64,000 nt of DNA from Chromera velia (taxonomy: Eukaryota; Sar; Chromeraceae): assembly GCA_018398765.1 (NCBI GenBank), contig JAHBMJ010002042.1, positions 42,595 to 106,594 of the forward strand, given 5' to 3'. Under the pieces are notes generated by a model. That model ran no database searches. It saw only the letters and a list, made by a program, of their open reading frames with translations, and was not told where the DNA came from. Both the position numbers and the translations under genes were made by a program. Positions 24,141 through 37,464 of the stretch are shown piece after piece; within the stretch, counting starts at the first letter, position 1; each line of letters starts with the position of its first letter.

Positions 24141-25088
24141 GCTACCACATACGTCTGCTTGCCGGGCAGTGTCGGCTATAGCAAATTAAAGGCTAACAGT
24201 GGAGCTTAGTATAGTATAGTATAGTATAGCTTACCTAGCAACGAGGTCACTCTTTAGTGAGTTACACGGAGGTTCTCCACAATTTAGGCTATAAAGATCT
24301 ACAGTAATCCACAGCTATCCACAGCCTACTGCAGCCATATTCAAAGAAGATCTGAGAAGGTTGAAAGGTCAGCTAGGAAACTGATTTAAAGTGCAAACTT
24401 GTTTTTACACCAGCACCAGCAGTGAGGTCCAGCACTACACCAGCACCCTAAGGCTTTTACACCTTTTTCTAAGCCTTAATAATAAAAACGAATTCAAAAT
24501 TTCATGTTTTAACATATTTTCCCTTCAATTTTGAATCTTTGCCTAGAGATTTGCGTGATTGACAATGGTTTTTACAGTAAAACTTTGAAGACTTGATTAT
24601 CTCAATCTATTAAATTTTTTTTCTAACCATAAACATTGAAGTGCAATGCAGTTTTAGATTGATTCATGATGTACCAAACCTGAAAAAGGAAATGCTTTTG
24701 ACTTAAATTGGCAGGAACTGTGTATATGCGTGTGTGCATTTTCCTCACGTGCTTTTGGGCATTTGCAGTGAAAGACGTGAAAGATGACATGCAAGCAATT
24801 CCCGTCTCTTCACCTCTAGGCTCAGCCAAAAAGATCCGCCAATGTTGCTTCCTTTTCTCCTCTCCTCTCCACTCCCGAACGCTCTTTACAACCGCTTTCG
24901 CAACACTCTCAACCTCCACTTCTGCGTGCATGTCTGTTGTTCGTTTGCAATGGCCTGTTGTAATTTGTTGTACCGTCTGAAACGATGTGGGAATGCATGA
25001 ATAAATGACCACAGGTACGTGTATATATGTATGTATGTATGCTTGCATTGCAGATACAAAGACAGATTTGTCGACCCGGGATGAATGA
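24141..25088. other. Intergenic region between the giant gene and the coiled-coil gene
   Basis: This should hold the giant gene's promoter and the coiled-coil gene's 3' end. I see a short (TATAG)n run at about 24208-24228 and an AT-rich stretch at 24460-24640. Short open frames here have no support. Confidence 0.4.
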
Positions 25089-27795
25089 TCAGTTTTCCTC
25101 CCCCTCTTCCGCCTCGTTCTTGTCGTCTTCTTCCCTGTCCTCGGGGTCTCCCTCGTCCTCTTCTCCTTCTGATTTCTCGTCCTCTTCTTCTTCGTTTGCA
25201 TCTTCCTCATTTCCGTCTTCTTCTCGTTCCTCGCCGTTGTCGCCCTCCTCTCTTTCATCTACGTCTTTTCGGGGGCCCTTTGTGTCTCTCTCTTCCTTTC
25301 CTTTATCCTCCTCTGCCGCCTTTGAGGAAGAGGAAGAGGAAGGCGCGTCCTGAGCCTTTCCCTCTCCACCTCCAGGGCTCCTTCCAATTTCCGGCAACTT
25401 CACGCTCATTCCCTCTGCTGTCCCCCCAATGCGATTGGATGCAGACCCAGCGGCAGAGGTGGGGGGCTCCTCCACGCTCTTCTTCAGAGAGGCGGCTGCC
25501 ACTACGGTCTGAATGGCAGGAAGGAGGGACGTCAGGTTGCCCTTCTCTGCTCCTGCCCCTGGGCTGGTAGACGGCTGAAGACGACGAGCAGACTGGAGGG
25601 CACGGGATGTTCTCAAAGCTGCTGGAGTTTTCATTCGAATGTGCTGCACGAATTCAGAAAATAGGGGGCGGCAGTGAAGCTGCAGTGGCAAAATCAGTTG
25701 CTTTTGTCAGAGGTCATGCACGGAGGCTTTATTCGACCCCTATGCACCCGTGCACACGGTGCATTGGCACAGCCATAGAGAAGGCAAACCAGTGTGGTTT
25801 GTTCGAATCTCCATTTCCTTTTGTCCTTGGGTCCCTGTGCACGTGCACAAAAAACTATGGCATTTATCATAGGTGCGTGTCCCAATATCTGATGCTGGAC
25901 CTGTGCACCTAGCTGCCTACCAACTCACATTGATCTGCTGCTGGAGCCTCCCGATCTCCGTGTTCTTCATCTTCGTCTCTGCGTGAGTCCCTCTGACCAT
26001 GCTCTGCATTCATCCATCCATGCACCCCCCCATCCACTAACCCATTTATTAACCCATCCACCCAGGCGACACTCAAGTGACCGAACTGACTGAACGTAAG
26101 ACCGATGCCACCCGGGTCTGCCCAAGAAGAGGGAGGGAGGGACAGAGGCTTGATGGACTACCCGCATGCATGTTCATTCATTCGCCCTCGATCCGACTGC
26201 GAAAGAAAGAAAGAAAACCCACTCAACGAAGTTGATGGAAGAGCACATCTTTTGTCTCCTTCCTGCATGATCCCTCCCTCCTTCCTGCCTGCCTGCCTGC
26301 CTGACCGTTTGTCTGTTTGTAAGGTTGTTGACACATGGCTGATGGAAACTAACAGAATAAGAAGATCGATCTGCCCTGTCTGATCGGCTTACCTTGAGCA
26401 CCCGAATTTCTGTCGCCTGCCTTTCTGACGTTGTTTGAAGGTCTGCAGGGGCAAGCATGATCGAAGGGACCGAGTTGAAAAAAACAGATCGATCGGCGAG
26501 TGAGTCAACAAACGAACGGAAAGGTCCCTAGAGGGACATGCAAATTGAAAGATGGACAGAGAGACTAGCGCTACGACACACAGAGATGGACAGACACATC
26601 GACATTTGTTGCACGGACAGATGCATGCATGACGACCATTTGATGGAGAGCATCCGGTTTGAGGTCAACCAACGAAACAAAGAGGCTTGCTCCGCTCCTG
26701 GAAGCAAGCAGCAGCTACCTCGCAATCCGAACTTTCTTTCTGGTCGGAGCTTCCAAGCCTTTCTTAAGAAAGTGCATGCCACTCCATTTCTTTCCATCCT
26801 GCCTGCCCTGCTCGCATCACTCTTACCTCAAGGTCTTCTCTCCAACCACAGACTGGCAGACACAGACAATGTCTGTCTGTCTGACTGTACACTGACTTTT
26901 GAGAGATGCCATTGTCTTTGCCTTGCAGCGCTTCTCCATTGTGGCCATCTCCGCCTCAAGAGCCTCTGCGTGGATCGGCAGGCAGGGGGAGGGGTGGGGG
27001 GGAAGGCAAGAGCTTCATGCAGAATTAAGGGTCTGCATGATCAACTGACTGAGCATGCGGACGCAATCTACCTCTTGAATAAGTGCACGATCGCAAGCAT
27101 GCACCCTCGCTCGTTGGATGACTGATTGGAAGCCTCATAAATGCATCGGTTTTGTACAAGGAAGGACGTCCACGATGCCCTCATGATACTCAAAGACATT
27201 CCTTCCTTCTATGACGAGCTCACCGATTCGTGCAAGTGCCGACTTGGTTGCCTTTCTTTCTCTGCACAGAGATGCGGAGAAAGAAAATACGCAAGAAGAT
27301 AGGGTGCGTGAGTGGTTCCTTCCACATCATCAGCGGGTCTTTGACCTGCATCACTGATTCTTTCACGCAGCGAGGCAGCGCACAGCTAGGGAGCGTTTCC
27401 TCAGTCTTATTTCTCAATTACCAGAGCTACATTGTTGAGTCACTATTCTCATTGCATCACTGGCTGCTTTCTGGGTGCTGCACGTCCCTTCTTTTCACCT
27501 TTTTTTGTGCACCGCTTGCATCTGCCATTGGTGGCGCTCGAATAAATTTCTCTCACAGGAGGCCTCGATGGAAAGATCAGTCTGTCTTTCTTGGTCCATT
27601 GATCAAGCCGTCCATTGATTCGTCCATTGATCATTCGTCCACGTACATTCGTTGCCTCTCTCCCCGAACCAGCCTTATTCTACTTTCTTTGGTACGACCC
27701 CTCACTTGATTTTCTATCACTCTTTCTGTTTCTCTTTTGCCTTTTGCACTTGTTGTGTTCGTTTGTCCTTTCTCTATTAGTGGTCGGACTGTCTC

Positions 27796-27850
<55 letters not shown>

Positions 27851-29245
27851 TTCCTTCCTTCTTTCCTTTCTGTCTCACCCATTGTCTCTTTCGGGCATCC
27901 CTTTCTTTTTTCCTTTCTTCAAACAGTCAGTAATGTGTGAATGTATTTTTCTGTCTGTTTCTGTCTCCTGCTTTGCTTTGTTTGCCCCTTTTCTGGCATG
28001 TCGTGGCCTCTTTGAGCGAAGGAGACTTGATGACCCAATCATCTGACCGTGCAGCGTGCTCTTCCTGCTTGGATCTCTCAAAGTCGGCCTCTGCAAGGGA
28101 GGGCACACACAAATAAACATATGTACTTATCGTTAGTACACAGTTTCAGCACTTAACACAAGACAGACGGAAATGCCTTGTGTATTCTCGTGAAGAGAAG
28201 CCCCCGGCCCCCTTTTCGGTGTAGATCTAAGACGTGACTCCGAAGTCGAGACAAAAAGTCTCATTGTCTTGGGTATGTGACTGCACGACCGACTAAGTCA
28301 ATAAAAATATACAGCCTCGTTCTCTTCAAACTGGCTGCCTGACTGACTGACTGACGGACTGACGGACTGACTCTGCAGTTCCTGTCTCATCTCCTCCACC
28401 CTCTTCTTCCAGAATGCCTCCGTCCGCTGAGCTCCACTTCTGTACTCTGAGACCTTGGCCTCGAGGGAGGTGATCTGCCTCTCTGCAGTCTCCAGCTTCT
28501 CTCCTGCCTCAGCGGCCTCCTTGCGCAGTTTGTCCCTCAGCGTTCTGACATGACAATTCAGAGGGGGAAGAGGCTTTCGGCAAAATTAAGTTGAGGGAAG
28601 AAAGGTTGGGAAAGAAACGCAGCGAGGGAGAGAGGGGGGACGCTGGAAGAAGCAGCCCGCAAATCTACAAGGAAAGAAGCAAACAAGGACGTCCAACTGT
28701 TTTGAGGTCTTACAGAGCACCTCCCAATTCGTGCGTCGAGTCGCACTTCTGTAGATCCACTTCACTCATCCAGCTGGGAGGACAAGGATCGGAACTCTGT
28801 TCCTCAAAATGTCAAAAACTGAAAACCGCAAAGGGATAGACAGATAGAATCGAAGCTTAAAAAGGGTTTGGTTGGCAGGCAGACAGACTGGCAGACAAGG
28901 AACGAACTCGAGTATTCACTGAAGTTTCCTTTGTGTATTTGTTTTGCGGCTCGACCGAAAAAAAGGGAAGGCTCTCGATACTAACCGAGCTTGATTTTCT
29001 GCGTTGTGGGTCTGTCTGAGCGCCTCTTCTTGCTGCTGCTTCATCTCTTCCACCTGGGCCTTCGTCAGCTGCAGCTCCCTGCACAAGTGGTCAGAGCAAA
29101 GAACAAACATGAATGAGGGGGGAGACGGGAGAAGAAGAGAAATTCAAAAGTAGACAAACGTGGGGCGGTGGTGAGCGATTCTTGGATTGAAATGGACAGA
29201 ATCGGATCAACTTTCTGTCTGTCTCTTTCTCTTTTTCTCTCCTGG

Positions 29246-29298
<53 letters not shown>

Positions 29299-29325
29299 CT
29301 TTCTCTTTCTTTTTTTCTTTCTTTT

Positions 29326-29368
<43 letters not shown>

Positions 29369-29444
29369 GCTTTGTTTGCTTTCCTGTTTTTTTGCTGTCT
29401 TACTTTCTTGTTTCATTCTCCTTCTTTCTCTTTCTCTTTCTCTT

Positions 29445-29477
<33 letters not shown>

Positions 29478-31921
29478 ACAGCTCTTTCTCTCTGTTCTCT
29501 CTCCCCGCCCCCCTGTTTTTTTCTTTCCCTCCCCCCCTCCCTCCCTCCCTATCTGTCTATCTATCTATCTATCTAGCAATCTATTTATCTATCTATCTAC
29601 CTATCTCTATACGTGTGTGCATGCTGTATTTTTGTGAATCTACATATGTCTTTTTAGTTAGTGTCTGGTGAAAAACCACATGATGCTCACTTTTGTGTGG
29701 CCTCAATGCGTCCAGTGAGTCGTGCTCTCAGCGTTTCCCTGCAGAGAAAAGCAAGAGAAAGGCAACTCGAGTAGAATGGCACTAAAATATCTGCATGTAC
29801 GGGTTGATTAACAGGATCTCCTACACTTCAAAGGGCACACATGGAGAGACACAGAGTTTGCATGAATAGTCAGGCCGAACCGGAGTTTTCATTCAACGTC
29901 CACGGGGATGAATACCCTGACGCTGATCGAGACAGCTTTTCTGTCGTTCAACGTCTTTGTGTGCAATGTTGCTTCCTCTACGTTCCACCCTTTCGAGAAT
30001 GTAGAGGCACATGTCGGTAGGAGGATGCTCTGTGTGCAGATGCATGCGGACATGTGCCACCCGCTATCTGCTCTTTGGAAACGGACGGGGACAGAGTGCC
30101 AGTCTGTTGCGGTTTTTGACAGTAATGAAAGACGCTGCTGCGCTCGCTCTGTGCACACGCACAATTAATGTATTTTGATCGTTTGTGAAGCGGGATGACA
30201 GACTGACCTGTCCATCTCCAGCGTAGACGCAATTCTGGCAGCCTTCTCGCTTTGCTCATCGAGGGCCATAATCTTGTCCTTCAAATCGGAAATCTCCTTG
30301 GCTTGAAGTCTGCGGGAAGAAGAAAAGAAGAGTGGCACATGTGTATGCAAACAAGAGTTTTCTTGTTATGAAGCTGCTGCATAGAAGAGAAAACGATTCT
30401 ACAGCCATCTTATGCGCACATGGCAGTTCTCAGCATTTCTTTCTTAAAATGGACGTGAAAAATCTCTCTTCGCAACTGTACAAACACCTAGCTCTCTTTG
30501 GTCGAAAGTAGTGTTGGGAAGGAAATGCCGACATGCATGCTCGTTTCGTTTCTCGGTAGAATGAGTCACTGAGTCCCTGCAGGCAGCTTTCTCGATCGAT
30601 CCTCCTCATGGTGTACTTAATTGCGGCTAAATCGATCGAGGCTGGTTGTGTGAGGCTTGAAAGTGAGGTACGACGAATGGCCGGTCTGAACTTTCGAAAG
30701 TTACGGGAGAGAGGAAGGGAGGCAAGGAGTGTTGAGAGAGAAGAAGGGGGGCAAAAGGGAAAACACAGTATGCCTCGCCTACTCACTCTGTTTCACGTTT
30801 AGCCGTGCTGTGGTCCGCCTGCAACAACACGGGGAAGAAATAATCAGAGGATAGCATCTTTGCGCGGTGCATCCTCAGGCTTCCGTTTGTTTCTTATCAA
30901 CTCGCGCAGTCGCTCACATACTTACAGACTTGCGCGCAGACTTACAATCTCACCCATGCAGTCACTGATTCACCCACCAAGTATTTGGTTATTCGTGCTC
31001 ACGCAGACACTTAACCCATTTGCAACAATTTGTGCTGTCCTCTGTCTTGCTACTGAGGGGCTTCAAGTTCTGACAGTTCGATTCTTTCATTTTCCGTGAA
31101 TTATATGTAGCCGTTAAAGCATCACTCTGGACACTCCGCAGGAAGGGGCGGTTGGAATTCACTCACTCACCCGCACTCCTTCCAGAGTTCGTCGAAGATT
31201 TGAGGCGTCCTGCACCCATGCATCCATGCAAGCAGGAAGGCAAACCAGCACGAAAAGAAAGAAAACTTCCATTCAAATCAACGCAAAGAGAAGCGAAGGG
31301 ATTTCTAGTTCTCGACATAGGTCGCGATGGAATCTGCACATAAAATCTCGTTCAGACGTTTGTCCTTCCCTCTATTCGTCCGTCTTTTTGTCTGTCTGCT
31401 TTCGTCTCTCCCTGCCTCTTTGTATTTCTCTATCTATTTGTCTGTTTGCCTGCCTGCGTGTCTGCAGACCTCCATATCTGTATGTTTAATTGATTATTGC
31501 ATGCTGTTCAGAACTTCTCTCACGATGGATGCATTCTGATGCATTGGTCCGCGAGACTTCCTTCTGTGTTTCTTTTCAGATAGACCGAAGGAATCCGACT
31601 AATATTACAAAGCGGAAATCAAGATGGAAGGGGACGTGCGTGTGCGTCTTATACAGTCTCAAGCCCATACCCTGGACAGAACGCACATTCTGTCAGAAGA
31701 CGAATGTCAAGAAGCACACACTCACGGTCAGAGCAAGCTGAGAAAAGAGCCTGCTGACACCTTGGCCCACCTCTCTGAGCTGCAGAATCTGGTCGTTCCG
31801 TGATGTCACGTCTCTCTCTGCCCTTGACAGCTTCTCCCTCACGGTCTCGTTTTCCTCTGTCATCGCCTTCAGGGACAGAGTGGCGACGTCGGCGCGGGCC
31901 CTCTGTAGACGTTAAGCAAAT

Positions 31922-31954
<33 letters not shown>

Positions 31955-34900
31955 TGCAAGGCACCAGTCCTTACAGCCGAATTACGCGAGCCTGCACAAT
32001 CCCTTGGATATTCATAAAGAATGAATAAAGAGGGACGCCAGCGCAAAAAAGAGTTTCCGTCTGAATGCATAGAAAAGTTACGCACATGCGCCGAAGTAGC
32101 AGATGCGCATGGGCCTGGGCAGAGGAGCACACTTATGGTTGTCATGGATTTCCTTTCATAGGCGACGAGCAGTGCCTGGACAGGCTGATGAATTCGTTGG
32201 CTGACCTCCTCCTCTATTCTCAGCTGTGTGCCCGACCACTGCTCCTTCTCCTCTTGGAATTCCTTCAGCATTCGGTCGGCTTTGGCTTCCTGTATGGAGG
32301 GAGGACACATTTGAAGAGACCAACCACGAAGCATGTGGGAGCAGACTTTCTCGTTCAATCGGCCAGAGACGGTATGATAATACGTGAACAGAGTGATAAG
32401 TTAGAGACACTCGGAGACAGTTGGAAGCTTCAGCTAATTGAATTCCCACTACCAACCAAAGAAGCACTTAATTGCAGGGACCGACTTGGAAGCCTCCCTG
32501 TTCACTTTCCCAAACGATTGCAGGCTTTTTTTTGGAGATGTAGGTGACTCAAAGAGCCTCTATGTATCTCTCTCTGGGTTCTGTTGTACCAGGCAACATT
32601 CAGTCGATCCCCAAAACACACCGATCGACATGCATTAAACAAAGCGGTCCGTCGAATCTCTCTGCCTCAATTCTCACGATAGAGCGAGTCTCAATTCTCA
32701 ACAACGACTTGACTTACCGCAGCTTTCGCTCTTCTGGCATTCTCCTCTGCCCGTGCGTGGACCTGTGAGAAGCCAAACGAACAAGAAGGACGGAAAATGC
32801 AGTGCAGAGAACCGGAGAGCAGCAAAAGAAACAGGAAGATGATCATGCTGTTGTTTGCAACTTTGCAATAGTAAAACAAAGACCATATGTACACAGTTTC
32901 TGCTAACTGCCACTCAGTCGATCGCAGAGAATCTCCCAACGTGCTCAAGAAGGAAAAGCATCAGTGGGCACACACGCACTTTTTTTGTTCTAGTTCTCCG
33001 GCCTCACCTACACACACAAACACTCACTCTATCGATCTCTTTCTTGCTACGCACACGATGCAAGTATGCAAACACAGACAATTACGAGAATACAGATCTG
33101 CACCGAGACACGCAGACGCATACACACATACACATGACACATGCTAACAAAACACACACATTTACACACACACACACACACACACTCTCTCTTACTCACT
33201 CACTCACTCACTCACCCTCTCACGCATGCACGCACGCTCGCAAATGTGTTCATGTACAGATACACGTTCAGAAATATACTCACGCACCTACCCACGTTCA
33301 CGAACACACACATGCACACATATGCACGTTTACAAGAAAGCACCTACACACATGGCTACACATGCGACCACGCATCCGCTCAAACGCACTGAGAGAGACT
33401 GAGAGACGAACAGACTGCATGCTAGCGGAAAAAATCGAATCTCGTTCACAAGATGTGCATGCAGACAATTAATTATACCCACCCACCGTAGTGGCCTCCA
33501 CAGTCTTCCTAGTCAGTTCTTCCCGAGTTGCCATCGCTTCCTCGCGAAGCCTTTTCTTCTCAGCCTCTGCCTCTTCGGTCTTCTTCTGCTGTCTCGAGAC
33601 CTGATGGGGGAAGGGACGGGCAAACAGACAGGTAGAAAGAAAATGGTAGGGGGGGCTGGGAAGGGGTTCAAGCAACTCCCACGCATCTTTTTTTTTGACC
33701 AAATCGAATCAAGAACCATCAATTATCGTATCTTGCAGCCTTTACTTGTGAATTGCTCATCGGTTCCTGCAGCATCTATTGGGTGAAACGCGTTCTTTCT
33801 CATGTTTGCTGCTCTCTCCTTTCTGTGTCCCTCTGTGGTGCTTGCTGTCTGTCTGTTTGTCTATCTGTCTCTCTGTCTGTCTGACTGTGGGTGTCGGACT
33901 GTGGTTGTCTGTCTGTCTATCATACTGGTTGTCTGGCTAGCTGTGTTTCTGTGTCTTCGCATTCTCCCCTTCCTTTCAGAGGCATGTTTCGAATTTCCAG
34001 CGGGAACCTTAACCCCCCCATTGACTGATTGATTGATGCACTCACCCATTGACTGATTGATTGATGCACTCACCCATTGACTGATTGATTGATGCACTCA
34101 CCCATTGACTGATTGAGTGATGCACTCACCCATTGACTGATTGAGTGATGCACTCACCCATTGACTGATTGATTGATGCACTCACCCATTGACTGATTGA
34201 TTGATGCACTCACCCACCCACCTCATCCCGCAGTCTTTCGGAGTTTTCGATCTCCATCTGGACCTTCGCCTTCGTGACCTCCAAGTCTTCCATCGCTTGC
34301 GCGGCCTTCTTCCTCTGCTCCTCGACCCGCGCGTTCTTCTCTCGCACTTCCGCCTCACGCTCGGCTACACGTTTCCTGCAGTCGGGAGTTTAGGGTCCTT
34401 TCCTTTGCACAAGGAGCAAGATCGATTGACTGAGGAAGCAGCAATGCGAAGAGCAACCGAAGAAAGTCTTGCATGATCATGAGACCGGTGGGGAACAAAA
34501 TTAAATGCTAAGGATGAATTAGCAAGACTGAAAGCATTCGCGAACCCAGGACAAAGGGGCTTGCTCTACTCCTCATCCTTTTAACATTCATTTTCAGAAC
34601 AAACCACTTTCTGTCAAAAGACTCGTGCTCATCTGAACATTTTGCAGTAAATTTGGGGAAGAGGTGCATATAGCTGACTGACAGACCTTTCGTCCTCCAG
34701 CTGATGCTTTGAGAATTCCATCTCTCGGTCCCGTGCCTCCAGAAGGGCCCTCGCCTGGAGTTTTTCCTCTCTGACCGCTTGGAGCTCCTGTCGCGTCTCG
34801 GTCAGATCGTCTGTGAGGGCCTTCTTCTCTGCATTCGCTCTCTCAGCCTCCTCCAGGGCCTCTTTGACTTTTGCCTGTGCGGTCTCTACCTGCTTTTCTG

Positions 34901-36422
34901 CCTGCTCGATCTTGAACTCGGCAGCCCTGACGTCACTCTTCGCAGCCGCAACTTCGTTTTGTAGTTTGTCCATTTCTGCCTGCTGCTCTTTTGATGCCTC
35001 TTTGGTCTGCAGTTTAATTGTGGTTTGGATGCACGGAAGGAGGGAGGAAGAACCACACAAGCACAGGGTGAATCAATGCTCGTCTGCAATGCAGCATGGC
35101 TGCATTTTCTGCTCGTGACTCAATTTTGTATCTGCTGCTTCTTCACTTTCTTTTTAGCGTGCAAGTACGAAAGAAAGGGGGCGAACAACTTATTTCCATC
35201 TGCCTGTCGAAGACAAATATGAGCTCCGATCGTCAACGACGAAGCTTGGTAACAGACACGAAGCGACAAACAGTGAAGGGCAAAAGCACACGAACTCGCA
35301 TCAAAAGGATGCACGAAGAAAAGAAATTGAGCTCGAGGGAAATGATACAAAGTCGGGGGGGGATTCATGATCATCAAAAAAGACCAACGAGAAAATGGGG
35401 GTGACAAGCTGACCTCTTCTTTTGCTTCCTTGAGTCTTTCTTCTGTATATTGGACCTCCATCTCCATTTTCTTCAGCTTTTGGTCCAGTTCTGCATTCAA
35501 AAAGCAAAACACGGAAGGGAAATGTAAGAAAGACACGGAGTAGTGCAATAATTCAATTGGGGCTTTTCCCTCTGTTGTTGAAAAGGTCTTTTCCTTCATG
35601 CATTACCATTTTTTTCTGTCTTTCGCTATTCCATTCTGTTTTTATACACATCTGTTTTAATTTGCGCGAGTGCCTGCATGCGTTTGCCTGACTGACTGGC
35701 TGTCATCTGTCTCTCTGTCTGTCTTTGTATCCATCTATGTTCCTGCCTGCCTGCGCTCCGTGCTGGCTGGGTGATGCATAGCTCCTTTTTTTACAGTTGA
35801 ACCTGAGCGATCCTTCTTTTGCCTCTTTTTGCGTGCTTCTTTGAGTGATTCCGTCTGTGTTTACACCATTTGTGTACGCGAAAATGTGCCTCTACATGAG
35901 CGCTTGGCAGCAGGGCATTGCACACTCGGTGAAGGGAAGGAAAGCTCACCCTGGGCGTGCTTATCCCCTTCCGACTTCTCAGCCTTCAGGGACCTCAGCG
36001 CGTCCTGCAGGCTATTCATTTCCTCTTTCGCCTTCTGCTCGCTGTTCCTCCTGTCCTGCAACTCCTGCTCGAGCTCCGTTTGTCTCTTTCTGCTCTTCTC
36101 GAGGGAGTCCTCGGCCTCCAGCTTTCCTTGCTGGGCTGCAGATAGTGCGGACTCGATCGTGGACACCTGCAGACAGGCAGCACGGTAAGATAAGCAGGCA
36201 AACGGAAACACACATAGAGAGACACACAGACACAGATTCACATGCAGACAGACAGACAGACAGACAGGCAGACAGACAGACAGACAGACAGACATGAAGA
36301 GACACATAAACAAGAGAGAGACAGACAGACACAGATAGGTATAGACAGACATGGGGAAAAAGAAAGAGATAGCCAGACGTCAAGAACAGAGAGACTGTAT
36401 GACTTCTTTTTGTTGGTTCTAC

Positions 36423-36490
<68 letters not shown>

Positions 36491-37464
36491 AGGCAGTCCT
36501 TCAGTCAGCCAGCCACTCTCTCACTCATTCACTCCGGCCACCAAACCTGTTCCTCGAGCTCAGCGACTCTCTTGGTGTTGTCAGCCGTGCGCTGCAGCAA
36601 TGAGATGAGATGAGATGAGAACGGACGAGGAAGGGACTGCATGAGTGAGGGGAAGTCGATCAGACTTCTGTCTTCGCATCCTTGAGTGTAGGGAATGACT
36701 GGAGCATTGAGCAAGGACAGAGGGTAAACGGGAGTTACAGAAACAATGCGCGAAGGAAACTGGCAATGGGGGGTGAGAGGACTGAGAAGTCAAAAAATGA
36801 GGGGAAAATGGAGGGAAGAGGGAAGAGGCAGGAAAATCAGGAGAGCGGTAGAGCACCCCGCTGAGAGGGAAGCAAACACCCTGAAAGTAGATTTTGTAGC
36901 TGCACGTATCTGAAGTCCATGCATGACTCCCTCCAGGGACTGTGGATGCATTCCTTCGTGATCTCCCTCTCTCTCTTCTACAGCTATATTAATATATGCA
37001 TTGCATGCCTGCCAAGGTCCCGACCCGGACTCTGATTTTGTCCTTTGTCAAGAGGTTGGCAAAGAAGAGAAGAGCTGGAGTTGTCTGGTCAAAAAAAATT
37101 CCATTATTGTCTCGCAGACGGGATGGGGAGGGGGGACCTGCATGGGAAGAAAGAAGTGTCTGACCTGGTTGATATCCTTATCTCGTTGTTTCTCTTTGGT
37201 TTTGATTTCTGCACGCATGTGCACAGAAGGAGCCGTGTATGAAGACAAATCCCTTCGAAAAGCTATAGAAGAACAGGAAAGTCATCTTCGCGTACCTGCT
37301 TTCAGATTTGCAAGCGTGGCTGTCTTCTGATGAAGTTCGTCCTCCACTGCCTTCACCTTTGCCTTCATATCTTCGAACTGCTTCTCTCTCTCTCCAAGCT
37401 CCTTCTCTCTCGCACGCAGCTGGCCCCACTCTGCCTCCAGCTGCTTGGCATCTCCCTCCGCCAT
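25089..37464 (-). CDS. Long coiled-coil protein, more than 20 small exons, acidic tail
   Basis: The ATG at 37464 has an in-frame TGA four codons upstream. Exons followed by eye with agreeing phases, at about: 37304-37464, 37163-37211, 36549-36593, 35953-36169, 35414-35492, 34687-35009, 34223-34374, 33488-33600, 32719-32764, 32201-32290, 31728-31905, 31171-31209, 30787-30818, 30208-30309, 29691-29738, 28986-29078, 28372-28544, 28048-28090, one near 27225-27270, one near 26928-26973, 26393-26442, 25929-25976 and a last exon 25089-25649. The part between 26450 and 26930 is uncertain. The product is about 900 residues: charged heptad coiled coil (KQLEAEWGQLRAREKELGE, AAEFKIEQAEKQVETAQ) for about 720 residues, then a Ser-rich segment and a long Glu/Asp tail. 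I recognise no specific family. Coiled coils of this kind usually serve in the cytoskeleton, basal body or vesicle tethering. Confidence 0.75.
27793..27852. repeat. (CTGT)n microsatellite in an intron of the coiled-coil gene
   Basis: Roughly 14 tandem CTGT/TGTC units lie in a pyrimidine-rich stretch on the plus strand (27700-27900), antisense to the gene. Plus-strand frames through it encode Ser/Leu/Cys/Val repeats and are not genes. Confidence 0.85.
29215..29600. repeat. Polypyrimidine tract of (CT)n, (TTTC)n and (CTAT)n in an intron
   Basis: About 385 bases on the plus strand are almost all C and T: (CT)n at 29250-29285, (TTTC)n at 29285-29370, (TTTCTC)n at 29425-29475 and (CTAT)n at 29550-29605. 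It fills the intron between the exons ending at 29691 and starting at 29078. Such a tract could form triplex or H-DNA. Confidence 0.85.
34017..34212. repeat. 28-bp minisatellite, seven copies, at a 5' splice site
   Basis: Seven units of 28 bp lie in the intron immediately after the coiled-coil exon 34223-34374. On the gene's strand the exon ends GATGAG, and the intron begins GTGGGTGGGTGAGTGC. Each repeat unit then contains GGGTGAGTGCATC, a copy of this donor region. Only TTGATTGA/TTGAGTGA variants distinguish the units. Confidence 0.9.
36240..36490. repeat. (CAGA)n and (GGCA)n microsatellites around a coiled-coil exon
   Basis: (CAGA)n at about 36242-36293 and (GGCA)n at about 36426-36490 lie in the intron between exons 36549-36593 and 35953-36169. 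On the gene's strand they read (GTCT)n and (CTGC)n, close to the acceptor CTGCCTGTCTGCAG. Confidence 0.85.

Noticed and set aside
25027-25353. Serine-rich plus-strand frame
   Set aside because: It is antisense to the Glu/Asp-rich tail of the coiled-coil protein, whose exon has a good acceptor and a consistent frame.
26538-27125. Plus-strand frame of 195 residues
   Set aside because: It overlaps several minus-strand coiled-coil exons and their splice sites, and has no domain of its own.
29168-29671. Plus-strand frame of about 167 residues, Leu/Ser/Phe-rich, resembling a membrane protein
   Set aside because: It is encoded by a polypyrimidine tract within an intron; the hydrophobicity is an effect of CT/TTC repeats.
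32855-33472. Plus-strand His/Thr-rich frame of 205 residues
   Set aside because: It is made of (CA)n and related repeats in an intron of the minus-strand coiled-coil gene.
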